A stretch of DNA of 64,000 nt from Dyella mobilis (GCF_016904945.1 NZ_JADIKF010000040.1:620001-684000); one strand, 5' to 3'. Positions 1 to 9,456 are shown, numbered from the stretch's first letter. Numbers and translations are program-made. Notes: generated by a model from the sequence alone, not told the origin.

Positions 1-989
1 CGGGTCATATAGGCGTTGGACGTGAACAACCCGAGGAAGCGCTGCTCCGACACCGGCTTGCCGTTGGCGTCGAACTTCAACACGCCCACGTAATCCATGT
101 TGCCGGCGCGATGCACGTGCGAGCGTGCATTGGTCTTGGTCAGGATGATGGCGTCGTAAGAACCCGACTGCGGCAAATCGTGCGCCGCCAGGCTGCGCAG
201 CGAGCGCGGCGCCACGGAGCGCTCGCGACCGTGCAGGATGCCAAGTCCCGATCCTTCGACCGGGCTGAGCACTTCGTCGCCGCCCGCCTGGGTGACTTCG
301 TATTCGCGGTAGCCGAGGAAGGTGAAGTTGTCGTCGGCCAGCCAGCGCAGAAATTCGCTGGCTTCGTTGATCGAGGCAGCATCCAGCGGCAGCTTGCGGT
401 TGGGCAGGTCGGTGGCGATGGCCAGCGCCTTGTCGCGCATGCCGGCCCAGTCGCGCACGGAGGCGCGCACATCTTCCAGCGCAGCCTCTACCTGGCCTTT
501 CAGCTGCGCCTGGGCTGCATCGCCGTCGACGCGGTCCAGCTCGAAATGCATGACCGACTCAGGGGTGCCTTGCTCGTCGCCGAGGCGCTGAAGCTGGCCA
601 TTCGCATCGCGGGTCGCTTTTACCACCGGGTGGATCACGGCCTGGATCGGCGAATGTGCCGTCAACACCATGCTGACCGTATCGACCAGGAACGGCATGT
701 CGTCGGTAACGATCTCGACGGCGCTGCGTGCTGCATGGCCGGCGTCGGCGATGCGCACCACGGCGCGCCCAGTCGGACGCTGCTGCATGAAGTCGAGCAG
801 ACCTGCCATCACCGAGGCCCATTCGGCAGGCGTGTGCAGGTCGATATCGGAACTGGCAATGCGCGAGAAAAAGGCGCTGATAAAAAATTGCGCCTCATCA
901 AGGCGCTTGGTCGGAAAACCGGATTTCTTCAACTCTTCGAGCACGACAGACGCGAGGGGGATGTCGTTGGCCGCACGGATCGCATTCAT
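1..989 (-). CDS. gdhB: NAD-specific glutamate dehydrogenase, large form, 5' part only (3' end off the window)
   Basis: The reverse strand is open from an ATG at 989 to the window edge, giving 329 codons with no stop. It starts MNAIRAANDIPL and later reads VEIVTDDMPFLVDTVSMVL and RAGNMDYVGVLKFDANG followed by EQRFLGLFTSNAYMTR. These match the N-terminal regulatory half of the large NAD-GDH of Pseudomonas and Xanthomonas, usually around 1600 residues. The enzyme oxidatively deaminates glutamate to 2-oxoglutarate and is mainly catabolic. The catalytic Rossmann domain lies outside the window. No clear Shine-Dalgarno precedes the ATG, so the exact start is less certain than the identity. The gene is divergent from the efflux genes at 1501. 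Confidence 0.9.
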   Translation of the reverse strand, partial: MNAIRAANDIPLASVVLEELKKSGFPTKRLDEAQFFISAFFSRIASSDIDLHTPAEWASVMAGLLDFMQQRPTGRAVVRIADAGHAARSAVEIVTDDMPFLVDTVSMVLTAHSPIQAVIHPVVKATRDANGQLQRLGDEQGTPESVMHFELDRVDGDAAQAQLKGQVEAALEDVRASVRDWAGMRDKALAIATDLPNRKLPLDAASINEASEFLRWLADDNFTFLGYREYEVTQAGGDEVLSPVEGSGLGILHGRERSVAPRSLRSLAAHDLPQSGSYDAIILTKTNARSHVHRAGNMDYVGVLKFDANGKPVSEQRFLGLFTSNAYMT

Positions 990-1500
990 GGCTTCTACTT
1001 AAGAAGTGGAGACGGGTAAGACTGAAAAGGGACGGGAATGGAGCAGAAAGCCTTAAAAGCATACGCTTCGCGCTGCATTGAATCCATCGGCAGCGCAACA
1101 ACGCGCGCCCTCGCAAACGCGTGGATCAGCGCGCAGTCACGTAATGCGGTCTTTGTTCGGTCATCAACCCATTGCGAAGCTGCAAGGTGTATAAAACCTG
1201 TCTGCCCGGCACTTTTTTCGCGGCTGCCTTGCCTTGGACAAATAACAAGCGGTTTGTCAGGGATGATCTCAAGAGCGCCCCTGCCGTCAGTCATGATCGC
1301 CCGGGGCTGGATTCGCACCGCGAATAAATTGTAAACTGATCGGTATAGTCTTGCTGACGCCCCTTCCTCGGGACGAATGACACAGGACAAAAGCGGCCCT
1401 CATCCGATAGATAAACGTAAGATTTTCCGGCAAGTCTGATCGGCCATTCGATCGGCCGCCGCCACCCCCTACCCCCGATTACGCTAGTCATGGAGTTCTC
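990..1500. other. Intergenic region between divergent gdhB and the RND efflux operon
   Basis: About 510 bases without a convincing gene. Short open frames exist on both strands but show no recognisable protein and no good ribosome site. The useful signal is a perfect direct repeat GATCGGCC at 1438-1445 and 1450-1457, one helical turn apart and about 45 bases before the efflux start. It may be a regulator site. I found no clear promoter hexamers. Confidence 0.5.
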
Positions 1501-2691
1501 ATGAAGTCGACGCCAATGCGCACACCGGTGCTGTGCCTGAGCCTGCTGGCGCTTGCCGCCTGCGGCAAGGAGCAAGGGCCGCCCAAGATGCCACCGCCGA
1601 CCGTAGGCGTGGTGGAAGCCCAACCGCAGAATGTACCGCTCAGCAAAGACCTGGTCGGCCGCCTATCCGCCTTCCGCAGCGCCGACGTGCGCGCCCGCGT
1701 GTCGGGCCTGCTGCTCAAGCGCGTGTATACCGAAGGTACGGACGTCAAGCAGGGCCAGTTGATGTTCCAGATCGACCCGGCCACCTACAAGGCCGCGCTG
1801 ACCGCCGCCGAGGCTGCGCTGGCATCCGCCCAGGCCACCTATACCAACGCTCACGTCGTGGCCAACCGCGACCGCCAGCTGGTGCCCAAGGGCTATATCT
1901 CGCAAGCCCAGCTGGATACCGACGAAGCCACCGAGCGCTCCTCGCAGGCTGCCGTGAAGCAGGCGCAGGCGAACGTGCAGACGGCCCAGGTCAATCTCAG
2001 CTACACCAACATCACCTCGCCCATTGCCGGCCGCGCCGGCGAACAGCAGGTGACCGAAGGCGCCATCGTGGGCAACGGCACCTCCGATGCCGGTTCCGGC
2101 TCGACCCTGCTGACCACGGTCGACCAGGTCGATCCGATGTACGTGAACTTCACGCTCAGCGCCGCCGACCTGGATACCCTGCAGCATGCCCAGCACGCCG
2201 GCAGCGTGTCGCTGGCGGACCAGAGCAACACCACCGTGCAGCTCACCCTGCCCAGCGGCAGCAAGTACGACGCGCTCGGCACGCTGGATTACTCCTCGGT
2301 AATCGTCAACCCGACCACCGGCGCCATCAACATGCGCGCGCAGGTCCCCAACCCCGACAAGCGCCTGCTGCCGGGCATGTACGTGACCCTCACGGCCAAC
2401 ATGGGCGAACTCAACAAGGTGTTTCTGATTCCGCAGGCGGGCATCCAGCGCGATCCCGCCGGCGCCTATGCGCTGGTGGTGGGCAAGGACGGCAACGTGG
2501 CCCAGAAGCGCGTGATGGCCGACAACATGCGCGGCAACGATTGGGTGGTCACCAGCGGCCTCGATGCCGGCGATCAGGTGATCGTGTCGGGCGTCCAGAC
2601 CGTCAAACCCGGCGCGCCCGCCAAAGCCCAGCCATGGACGCCTGACCAGGCGGCCACCGGCACGGCCCCCGCCGCTGCTGGCCATCAGTAA
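1501..2691 (+). CDS. RND efflux pump periplasmic adaptor (MexA/AcrA family lipoprotein)
   Basis: 396 residues. The N-terminus is a lipoprotein signal with lipobox ALAAC, so Cys21 is the likely lipidated residue after cleavage. It is followed by the family order: a beta-barrel strand near 35-60, a biotinyl-lipoyl half with VRARVSGLLLKRVYTEGTDV, an alpha-helical hairpin near 95-165 rich in Ala/Gln, a second lipoyl half (LSYTNITSPIAGRAG) and a membrane-proximal domain. The C-terminal tail is Ala/Pro-rich. GGAG at 1492-1495 supports the start. Adaptors of this class link the inner-membrane pump to an outer-membrane channel. The pump gene follows after 11 bases, but no OprM/TolC-like gene and no local regulator are seen, so the pump must use a channel encoded elsewhere. 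Confidence 0.95.
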   Translation: MKSTPMRTPVLCLSLLALAACGKEQGPPKMPPPTVGVVEAQPQNVPLSKDLVGRLSAFRSADVRARVSGLLLKRVYTEGTDVKQGQLMFQIDPATYKAALTAAEAALASAQATYTNAHVVANRDRQLVPKGYISQAQLDTDEATERSSQAAVKQAQANVQTAQVNLSYTNITSPIAGRAGEQQVTEGAIVGNGTSDAGSGSTLLTTVDQVDPMYVNFTLSAADLDTLQHAQHAGSVSLADQSNTTVQLTLPSGSKYDALGTLDYSSVIVNPTTGAINMRAQVPNPDKRLLPGMYVTLTANMGELNKVFLIPQAGIQRDPAGAYALVVGKDGNVAQKRVMADNMRGNDWVVTSGLDAGDQVIVSGVQTVKPGAPAKAQPWTPDQAATGTAPAAAGHQ

Positions 2692-2702
2692 GGAGAACAC
2701 TG

Positions 2703-5700
2703 ATGCCGAGTTTCTTTATCGACCGCCCCATCTTCGCGTGGGTGGTCGCCATTCTCATCACCCTGGTCGGCACCATCTCGGTGCTGAACATGGGTGTGGA
2801 GTCCTACCCCAACATCGCGCCTCCGCAGGTCACGGTGACGGCCACCTTCCCCGGTGCCAGCGCCCAGACCATGGAAGACACCGTCACCAAGGTGATCGAG
2901 CAGCAGCTCACCGGCGTGGACAACCTGCTTTATTTCAGTTCGGCCTCGAACTCCAACGGTACGTCCACGATCACCCTGAGCTTCGCTACCGGTACCGATC
3001 CGGACATCGCCCAGGTACAGGTGCAAAACAAGGTATCGCTGGCACAGCCGCAGTTGCCGGCAGCGGTGACGCAGCAGGGCGTGGTGGTGGCCAAGGCCAA
3101 CCCGGACTTCCTGATGTTCGTGGGCCTGATCTCCAACAATCCGGAAATCGACGGTAATCGCCTGAACGACATCGTCGGCACGCAGGTGATCGATCAGGTT
3201 GGCCGCATTCCTGGCATTGGCAGCACCTTCCAGGTCGGTTCCGAATACGCCATGCGCGTGTGGCTGAACCCGGACAAGATGCAGGGCTACGGACTTTCCG
3301 CCACCCAGGTGGAAAGCGCGATCTCCGCCCAGAACGTGCAGTTCGCCGCCGGTTCGCTGGGTGCCGATCCCGCCGTCAACGGGCAGAGCTTCACCGCCAC
3401 CGTGTCGGCCGAGGGCCTGTTCTCAACGCCCGAGGAGTTCGGCAACATCATCCTGCGCGCCAATGCCGACGGCACCGTCGTGCGCATGAAAGACATCGCG
3501 CGCATCGAGTTCGGCCCGCAGACCTACGGTTTCACCTCCACCTGGAGCGGCAAGCCGGTCGGCGGCTTCGGCGTGCAGTTGCTGCCGGGCGCCAACGCGC
3601 TCAACGTGGCCGAAGCCGTGCGCGCCAAGATGGACGAGCTGTCCAAGGACTTCCCACAGGGAGTCACCTGGTTCGCGCCGTACGACAGCACGCCGTTCGT
3701 GCAGGTGTCGATCAAGGAAGTGCTGCACACGCTGGTCGAGGCGATCATCCTCGTGTTCTTCGTGATGCTGATCTTCCTGCAGAACTTCCGCGCCACCATC
3801 ATCCCGACGATGGTGATTCCGGTGGCCCTGCTCGGCACCTTCATCGGCCTGTCGCCGATGGGCTTCACCATCAACCAGCTCACCTTGTTCGGCATGGTGC
3901 TGGCCATCGGTATCGTGGTGGACGACGCGATCGTGGTGATCGAGAACGTCGAGCGCATCATGTCCGAGGAGAACCTCCCGCCGAAGGAGGCCACGCGCAA
4001 GGCGATGAGCCAGATCACTGGCGCCGTGGTGGCGATCACCGTGGTGCTGGCGGCAGTGTTCGTGCCTTCCGCGCTGCAGCCAGGCGCCACCGGCGTGATC
4101 TACAAGCAGTTCGCGCTGACCATTGCCGTATCGATGGGCTTCTCGGCGTTCCTCGCGCTGTCGTTCACGCCGGCCTTGTGCGCCACCATCCTCAAGCCCA
4201 CGCACGAGCAAAAGAAGAATTTCATCTACAACTGGTTCAACAAGGCCTTCGACCGCATCACGCACACCTACCACGGCCACATCGGCAGTGCGGTGCGTCA
4301 CGCTCCGCGGTGGATGATCGTGTTCGTCCTGATCACCATGCTGGCCGGCTTCCTCTACACCAAGCTGCCCACCGGCTTCGTGCCGAACGAGGACCAGGGC
4401 TTTGCGCTGGCCATCGTCAGCCTGCCGCCGGGCGCCACGGTGGAGCGCTCGGAACACGTGATGAAGGAGATCAACGACAAGCTGGACAACAGCCCGTTGA
4501 AAGGCACCTACGTAGGCATGTACCAGATCAGCGGCTTCAGCTTCGTGGGCCGCAGCGAAAACGCCGGCATGGTGTTCATCAAGCTCAAGGATTGGGATCA
4601 GCGCTCGATCACCGCGGACGACTTCATCCGCACGGCCAACGGTGTCCTGCACGGCATCCGCGACGCGCAGATCTTCGTGGTGAACCTGCCGACCATCCGC
4701 GGCCTGAGCCAGTTCGGCGGCCTGGACATGTACCTGCAGGCCCGCAACGGCCAGTCGCGGGCCGAATTGGGGCAAGCCATGGGCATGCTGCTGGGCAAGG
4801 CCGCACAAAGCCCCACGCTGTTTGGCACCCGTCCCAACATCCTGCCGGATGCACCGCAGTACAACCTCAAGGTTGATCGCATCCAGGCCTCGACCCTGGG
4901 CATGTCGGTAAGCGACGTCTACAGCGCCATCCAGCTGATGCTGGCACCGGTGTACATCAACAACTTCATCTACGAAGACCGCGTGAAGCGCGTGATGGTG
5001 CAAGCAGACGCCCCATACCGCATGGATACGGGCTCGCTGAGCCACGTTTATTCGCCCAGTTCGCTTGCCACCACCTCGACGACATCCTCGAGCACCCCTG
5101 CCTCGGTCAATGGCCCCTACAGCATGATTCCGCTGTCCAGTGTGGTGCACACCAGCTGGAGCATGGCCGCGCCTTCGCTGACGCGCTACAACGGCTACCC
5201 GGCCATCGAAATCGTCGGCGATGCCAACAAGGGCTATTCCACCGGCCAGGCGATGGGGACGCTGCAGAACATCGTCGACAACGAGCTTCCCAAGGGCTTC
5301 GGCGCAGATTGGACCGGCCAGTCGTACCAGGAAATGCTGGCCGGCAACTCGGCCACACTCTTGATGATTCTGTCGATCGTGATCGTGTTCCTGTGCTTGT
5401 CGGCGCTGTATGAAAGCTGGTCGATTCCGGTCGCCGTGTTGCTGGTAGTACCGCTTGGCGTATTGGGCATGACCGTGCTGATGATGTTGCGCGGCTTCCC
5501 GAACGACATGTACTTCAAGATCGGCATGGTGACGGTGATCGGCCTGGCCGCGAAAAACGCCATCCTGATCGTGGAATTCGCGGTCGAGCAGCAAGCCGAG
5601 GGCAAGACGCTATTCGAAGCGGTACTCACCGCTGCCCGCCAGCGACTGCGCCCGATCCTGATGACCTCGCTGGCCTTCATCCTCGGCGTGCTGCCGCTGG

Positions 5701-5882
5701 TGATGTCCACCGGCGCAGGCGCCAACTCCCGCCACGAAATCGGTACGGCGGTGATCGGCGGCATGCTGTTCGCCACCATCCTGGGCCTGCTGCTCATTCC
5801 GGTGTTCTACGTGAGCGTACGGCGCATGCTGGGCGACAAGCTGGACGAAGAGACGCACAAGCTGGCACGTCACGATCACTGA
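2703..5882 (+). CDS. RND multidrug efflux permease (MexB/AcrB, HAE1 family)
   Basis: 1059 residues, the usual HAE1 length. It begins MPSFFIDRPIFAWVVAI, the canonical start of AcrB-type pumps. In transmembrane helix 4 the proton-relay pair is Asp407-Asp408 in GIVVDDAIVVIENV, the same numbering as E. coli AcrB. A relay lysine lies in GLAAKNAILIVEF (Lys951). Two periplasmic loops and a second helix bundle after 5340 complete the fold. A strong AAGGAG at about 2691-2696 lies in the short gap after the adaptor, so the two genes form one operon. The protein is a proton antiporter for hydrophobic and amphiphilic compounds; the substrate cannot be read from sequence. A terminator follows at 5903. Confidence 0.97.
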   Translation: MPSFFIDRPIFAWVVAILITLVGTISVLNMGVESYPNIAPPQVTVTATFPGASAQTMEDTVTKVIEQQLTGVDNLLYFSSASNSNGTSTITLSFATGTDPDIAQVQVQNKVSLAQPQLPAAVTQQGVVVAKANPDFLMFVGLISNNPEIDGNRLNDIVGTQVIDQVGRIPGIGSTFQVGSEYAMRVWLNPDKMQGYGLSATQVESAISAQNVQFAAGSLGADPAVNGQSFTATVSAEGLFSTPEEFGNIILRANADGTVVRMKDIARIEFGPQTYGFTSTWSGKPVGGFGVQLLPGANALNVAEAVRAKMDELSKDFPQGVTWFAPYDSTPFVQVSIKEVLHTLVEAIILVFFVMLIFLQNFRATIIPTMVIPVALLGTFIGLSPMGFTINQLTLFGMVLAIGIVVDDAIVVIENVERIMSEENLPPKEATRKAMSQITGAVVAITVVLAAVFVPSALQPGATGVIYKQFALTIAVSMGFSAFLALSFTPALCATILKPTHEQKKNFIYNWFNKAFDRITHTYHGHIGSAVRHAPRWMIVFVLITMLAGFLYTKLPTGFVPNEDQGFALAIVSLPPGATVERSEHVMKEINDKLDNSPLKGTYVGMYQISGFSFVGRSENAGMVFIKLKDWDQRSITADDFIRTANGVLHGIRDAQIFVVNLPTIRGLSQFGGLDMYLQARNGQSRAELGQAMGMLLGKAAQSPTLFGTRPNILPDAPQYNLKVDRIQASTLGMSVSDVYSAIQLMLAPVYINNFIYEDRVKRVMVQADAPYRMDTGSLSHVYSPSSLATTSTTSSSTPASVNGPYSMIPLSSVVHTSWSMAAPSLTRYNGYPAIEIVGDANKGYSTGQAMGTLQNIVDNELPKGFGADWTGQSYQEMLAGNSATLLMILSIVIVFLCLSALYESWSIPVAVLLVVPLGVLGMTVLMMLRGFPNDMYFKIGMVTVIGLAAKNAILIVEFAVEQQAEGKTLFEAVLTAARQRLRPILMTSLAFILGVLPLVMSTGAGANSRHEIGTAVIGGMLFATILGLLLIPVFYVSVRRMLGDKLDEETHKLARHDH

Positions 5883-5902
5883 CGAACGGCTTTGCCGCAA
5901 AC

Positions 5903-5936
5903 AAAAAAGCCCCGGCGATCCGCCGGGGCTTTTTTT
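5903..5936. terminator. Bidirectional intrinsic terminator
   Basis: A run of six A, a GC-rich stem (AGCCCCGGCG paired with CGCCGGGGCT, ATC loop) and a run of seven T. It works on both strands and separates the efflux operon from the convergent acyl-CoA dehydrogenase gene. Confidence 0.93.
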
Positions 5937-5955
5937 ATCTCCCTGCCGCACAACG

Positions 5956-5986
5956 GCGGGTTTCGCGACTCATTCGCGAAACCCGC
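5956..5986. repeat. Inverted repeat, 12-bp perfect stem
   Basis: GCGGGTTTCGCG and its exact complement are separated by 7 bases, just beyond the stop codon of the acyl-CoA dehydrogenase gene. There is no T-run, so it is more likely an mRNA 3' stabiliser or auxiliary stop than a second full terminator. Confidence 0.6.
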
Positions 5987-5995
5987 TCTGGGCGA

Positions 5996-7156
5996 TCAGC
6001 GCAAGCCGGTTTCAGCACGCGCAATGACCATGCGCTGGATTTCACTGGTGCCTTCGTAGATCTCGGTGATCTTGGCATCGCGGAAATAGCGCTCCAGCGG
6101 CATCTCCTTGGAATAGCCCATGCCGCCGTGGATCTGCACCGCCTGGTGGGCAATCCACATCGCGGCTTCGGAAGCCACCAGTTTCGCCACCGATGCCTCG
6201 GTGCCGAAGCGGCCGCCTTTCTTCTCCGCCTCACCCTTGGTCCACGCGGCGCGCAAGGTAAGCAAGGTGGCAGCGTCGAGCTTGCACTTCATGTCGGCGA
6301 TCTTGGCCTGCGTCATCTGGAAGGTGCCGATCGGCTGGCCGAAGGCCTTGCGGTCGCGCGACCACTGCAGCGTGGCCTCGTAGGCGGCGCGAGCAATGCC
6401 GACGGCCTGCGAAGCGATGCCGATGCGGCCCGCATCCAGCACGCCCATGGCGATGGAGAAGCCCTTCCCTTCCTCGCCCAGCAGATCGTCTTTCGAACAG
6501 ACGTACTCGTTGAACTCGATTTCGCAGGTGGCCGAAGCACGAATGCCCAGCTTGGGCTCGGTCTTGCCTGCATGAAAACCGGGCTTCTGCGTATCGATGA
6601 TGAAGGCCGACACGCCCTTGGCACCGATACCGGGTGTAGTGATGGCGAACAGCACGATGTAGCGCGCCACCGGACCGGAAGTGATCCAGCTCTTCTTGCC
6701 GTTGATCACCCAGTCGCCGTCGGCATTCTTCGACGCGCGGGTGTGCATGGCCGACGCATCCGAACCGGATTGCGGTTCAGTCAGTGCGTAGGCACCGATC
6801 GCATCGCCCTGGGCGATGGCGCGCACATACTTCTGTTTCTGCTCTTCAGTGCCGTGCTTGAGGATGCCGTTGCAGAACAGCGAATTGTTCACCGACATGA
6901 TGGTGGAGGTGGCCGCATCGGCCGCAGCGATCTCGATCATTGCCAGCACATAGCCGACCGGATCCATGCCGGCACCGCCGTACTCGTGCGGCACTTCAAT
7001 GCCCATCAGGCCCAACTGGCCCATCTCGCGGATGTTGTCCAGCGGGAACTCGCCCTTGGCGTCGAGCTCGGCGGCTACCGGCACGATCCGCTTCTGCGCA
7101 AAGTCGCGGGCAATAGCCTGAATGGAGAGCTGGTCTTCGGTGAAACGGAAATCCAT
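5996..7156 (-). CDS. Acyl-CoA dehydrogenase (short/medium-chain class)
   Basis: 386 residues from ATG at 7156, preceded by GGAG at a 6-base spacing. An in-frame upstream extension exists but is not homologous. Signature motifs: YALTEPQSGSDA (flavin/substrate binding), WITSG, the catalytic-base region MVDRYFRDAKIT-like LERYFRDAKITEIYEGTSEI with Glu in YEGTSEIQR, and QIHGGMGYSKEMPLERY. The enzyme uses FAD to introduce a trans-2,3 double bond into acyl-CoA and passes electrons to ETF. It stands alone, converges on the efflux operon, and has no visible beta-oxidation partners, so the chain-length preference is open. Confidence 0.94.
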   Translation of the reverse strand: MDFRFTEDQLSIQAIARDFAQKRIVPVAAELDAKGEFPLDNIREMGQLGLMGIEVPHEYGGAGMDPVGYVLAMIEIAAADAATSTIMSVNNSLFCNGILKHGTEEQKQKYVRAIAQGDAIGAYALTEPQSGSDASAMHTRASKNADGDWVINGKKSWITSGPVARYIVLFAITTPGIGAKGVSAFIIDTQKPGFHAGKTEPKLGIRASATCEIEFNEYVCSKDDLLGEEGKGFSIAMGVLDAGRIGIASQAVGIARAAYEATLQWSRDRKAFGQPIGTFQMTQAKIADMKCKLDAATLLTLRAAWTKGEAEKKGGRFGTEASVAKLVASEAAMWIAHQAVQIHGGMGYSKEMPLERYFRDAKITEIYEGTSEIQRMVIARAETGLR

Positions 7157-7407
7157 GAGGGGCTCCGGGGGGCGAACGTGTGAGAGGGAAGCCCACCATT
7201 TTAGCCGGGCTAGGCTGCGGGGCCTTGTGCGGGTGCAGCAAGAATGGGAAACGGGGGAAGAGCATCGCACCGTCCCCCGTCATCAAGCTTTTTCAATACG
7301 AGCTTCCCACGAAGCGAATAGCCTCCGTCTCCCGCAACCTAAACGTTCCCCGTTCCCTGTTCCCCGCTTCGACCCTTGACGCCCCGGGCAACCCCGCCTA
7401 CCCTTAA

Positions 7408-7433
7408 CATCTCTTTATCGCGATATAAGGATG
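7408..7433. promoter_or_regulatory. 26-bp imperfect palindrome: probable ArsR-type operator
   Basis: Perfect core TATCGCGATA at 7416-7425, flanked by symmetric CATC (7408-7411) and GATG (7430-7433). By my count 20 of 26 positions are symmetric. The right arm includes the AAGGA ribosome site of the next gene (start 7438). A repressor bound here would therefore block the leader of the regulator-metH operon. The ArsR-domain protein encoded immediately downstream is the obvious candidate ligand. Confidence 0.75.
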
Positions 7434-7437
7434 CTTA

Positions 7438-8364
7438 ATGGATCTGGCCACCGCCTCCAGCGTGTTGCGCCTGCTGGCCGATCCCACCCGCGTGCGACTG
7501 CTGGCCCTGCTCGAGCGCGAGGAACTGACCGTTGCCGAATTGGCGGCGGTGCTGCATCTGGCGCAGCCGCGCGTATCGACCCATCTGGCCAAGCTCAAGG
7601 AAGCCGAGCTGGTGCGCGACCGCCGCGCGGGCGTATCGGCCTATTACCGCGCCAACAGCGAAAGCGATGAACATCAGCATGCATTGATCCGTTCTTTGCG
7701 CGAAAGCATCGACGATGCCCTGCTGCGCGAGGACGCTGCCCGCCTTCCCGGCGTGCTTGCCCAGCGCGCTCACGAGGAAGGCTGGGCCGACACCGTGGCC
7801 GGCGACATGGAACGGCATTACTCGCCCGGCCGCACCTGGGAGACGCTAACCCGTTCGCTGCTGCAATTGCTGGAAACCGGCGACGTATTGGATATCGCCT
7901 CGGGCGATGGCGTTACCGCCGAATTGCTCGCCCCCCATGCACGATCCATCGTCTGTATCGATGCCAGCGAACGTGTCGTGGAAGCGGCAGCGAAGCGACT
8001 GGCCGGCTTCGACAACGTCGAGGTCCGTCATGGCGACATGCACGCGTTGTCGATGGAAGCCGACCGCTTCGATCTGATCCTGATGCTGCACGCGCTCACC
8101 TATTCGGAACACCCCTCCGAGGCCATCGCCGAAGCCGCGCGAGTGCTGCGTCCGGGCGGGCGCCTGCTCGCCGTGACGCTGGGCAAACACGATCACCGCG
8201 CGGTGGTGGAACCGTTCGACCATCGCAATCTTGGTTTCAACCAGCAAGACCTGACCAGACTCGCCGCACAGGCCAAGCTCGAAGTGCTCAGCTGCAACCG
8301 GCTCAGCCGCGAACGCAAGGCACCGCACTTCGAAGTAATCAGCCTGTTGGCACGCAAGTCGTAA
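7438..8364 (+). CDS. ArsR-family regulator fused to a SAM-dependent methyltransferase domain
   Basis: 308 residues. Residues about 1-95 are a winged helix-turn-helix of the ArsR class (LRLLADPTRVRLLALL, then LAQPRVSTHLAKLKEAELV as recognition helix). Residues about 130-260 are a class I methyltransferase with motif I VLDIASGDGVTAELL, acidic IDASERVVEAA at strand 2, and HGDMHAL. The metal-binding cysteines of arsenic sensors are absent. It is followed after 12 bases by the first metH gene, so the likely job is control of methionine/SAM metabolism with SAM or SAH as ligand. SahR-type ArsR regulators of the SAH/methionine cycle are a known precedent. Whether the methyltransferase domain is catalytic or only a sensor cannot be told. 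Confidence 0.88.
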   Translation: MDLATASSVLRLLADPTRVRLLALLEREELTVAELAAVLHLAQPRVSTHLAKLKEAELVRDRRAGVSAYYRANSESDEHQHALIRSLRESIDDALLREDAARLPGVLAQRAHEEGWADTVAGDMERHYSPGRTWETLTRSLLQLLETGDVLDIASGDGVTAELLAPHARSIVCIDASERVVEAAAKRLAGFDNVEVRHGDMHALSMEADRFDLILMLHALTYSEHPSEAIAEAARVLRPGGRLLAVTLGKHDHRAVVEPFDHRNLGFNQQDLTRLAAQAKLEVLSCNRLSRERKAPHFEVISLLARKS

Positions 8365-8376
8365 CGGAGCGTTCCC

Positions 8377-9456
8377 ATGAGCATGCTTCCCTGGCTTCAT
8401 CCCGAACGAGTCGCTTCGCTGGAAGCGGCTTTGCGCCAACGCATCCTGATTCTCGACGGCGGCATGGGCACCATGCTGCAAGGCCATCAGCTGGACGAAG
8501 CCGGCTTTCGCGGCGAGCGCTTCGAGCACGGCCACGACAACCACCACGAGCACGATCATCCGGGTGGCTGCGATCTCAAAGGCAACAACGACCTGCTGAC
8601 GCTGACCAAGCCGGACATCATTCGCGGCGTGCACGAAGCCTATCTGGAAGCCGGCGCAGATCTGATCGAAACCAACACCTTCAATTCCACGCGGATCAGC
8701 CAGGCCGACTATCACCTGGAACACCTCGCTTACGAACTGAATCGCGAAGGTGCCAGGCTGGCCCGCGCGGCCTGCGATGCCTATACCGCAAAGAATCCGG
8801 CCAAGCCGCGCTTCGTCATCGGCGTGCTGGGCCCGACCAGCCGCACCGCATCGCTGTCGCCGGACGTCAATGATCCGGGCTTTCGCAACGTCACTTTCGA
8901 AGAGCTGGTCGTCAATTACACCGAATCGGCCAACGGCCTGATCGACGGTGGCGCCGACATCGTCATGGTCGAGACGATTTTCGATACGCTCAACGCCAAG
9001 GCGGCCCTGTTCGCGCTCAGCGAACTGTTCCGGGCGCGCGGCCATCGGGTGCCGGTGATGATCTCCGGCACCATCACCGATCGCTCCGGCCGCACCCTGT
9101 CGGGGCAGACGGCCGAAGCGTTCTACTACTCGGTGAAGCACATCCGACCGTTGGCAGTGGGCCTCAACTGCGCGCTCGGCGCAGCCGACCTGCGCCCGCA
9201 CATACAGACCCTCGCGAACGCCTGCGAGTCTTACGTCAGCACCCACCCCAACGCCGGGTTGCCCAATGCCTTTGGCGAATACGACGAGACACCGGCGCAG
9301 ATGGCGGCGGTTATCGGCGGCTTCGCGCGCGAGGGGCTGCTCAATCTGGTCGGCGGCTGCTGCGGCACGACACCGGCGCACATCAAGGCGATCGCCGAAG
9401 CGGTGCGCCAATACGAGCCGCGTGCATTGCCTTCGGAAATTACACAAGCGGCATAA
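8377..9456 (+). CDS. metH: Methionine synthase, homocysteine-binding half (split MetH, N-terminal module)
   Basis: 359 residues forming a complete homocysteine S-methyltransferase barrel, the first of the four MetH modules. It has LDGGMGTMLQ near the start and the three zinc ligands Cys265 (GLNCALG), Cys328 and Cys329 (GGCCGTTPAH). The chain stops right after this barrel. The remaining modules are in a separate gene at 9550. A short His-rich insertion (HGHDNHHEHDH) sits near residue 50. The protein should deliver zinc-activated homocysteine to the cobalamin module of its partner. Split MetH is known in Xanthomonadaceae, so this is a real gene boundary rather than a sequencing error. Confidence 0.95.
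   Translation: MSMLPWLHPERVASLEAALRQRILILDGGMGTMLQGHQLDEAGFRGERFEHGHDNHHEHDHPGGCDLKGNNDLLTLTKPDIIRGVHEAYLEAGADLIETNTFNSTRISQADYHLEHLAYELNREGARLARAACDAYTAKNPAKPRFVIGVLGPTSRTASLSPDVNDPGFRNVTFEELVVNYTESANGLIDGGADIVMVETIFDTLNAKAALFALSELFRARGHRVPVMISGTITDRSGRTLSGQTAEAFYYSVKHIRPLAVGLNCALGAADLRPHIQTLANACESYVSTHPNAGLPNAFGEYDETPAQMAAVIGGFAREGLLNLVGGCCGTTPAHIKAIAEAVRQYEPRALPSEITQAA

Noticed and set aside
995..1390. 131-residue minus-strand frame upstream of gdhB
   Set aside because: No recognisable motif, no ribosome site, lies in the divergent promoter region.
3423..5594. 723-residue minus-strand frame inside the RND pump gene
   Set aside because: Antisense shadow; His/Asp/Gln-rich without homology.
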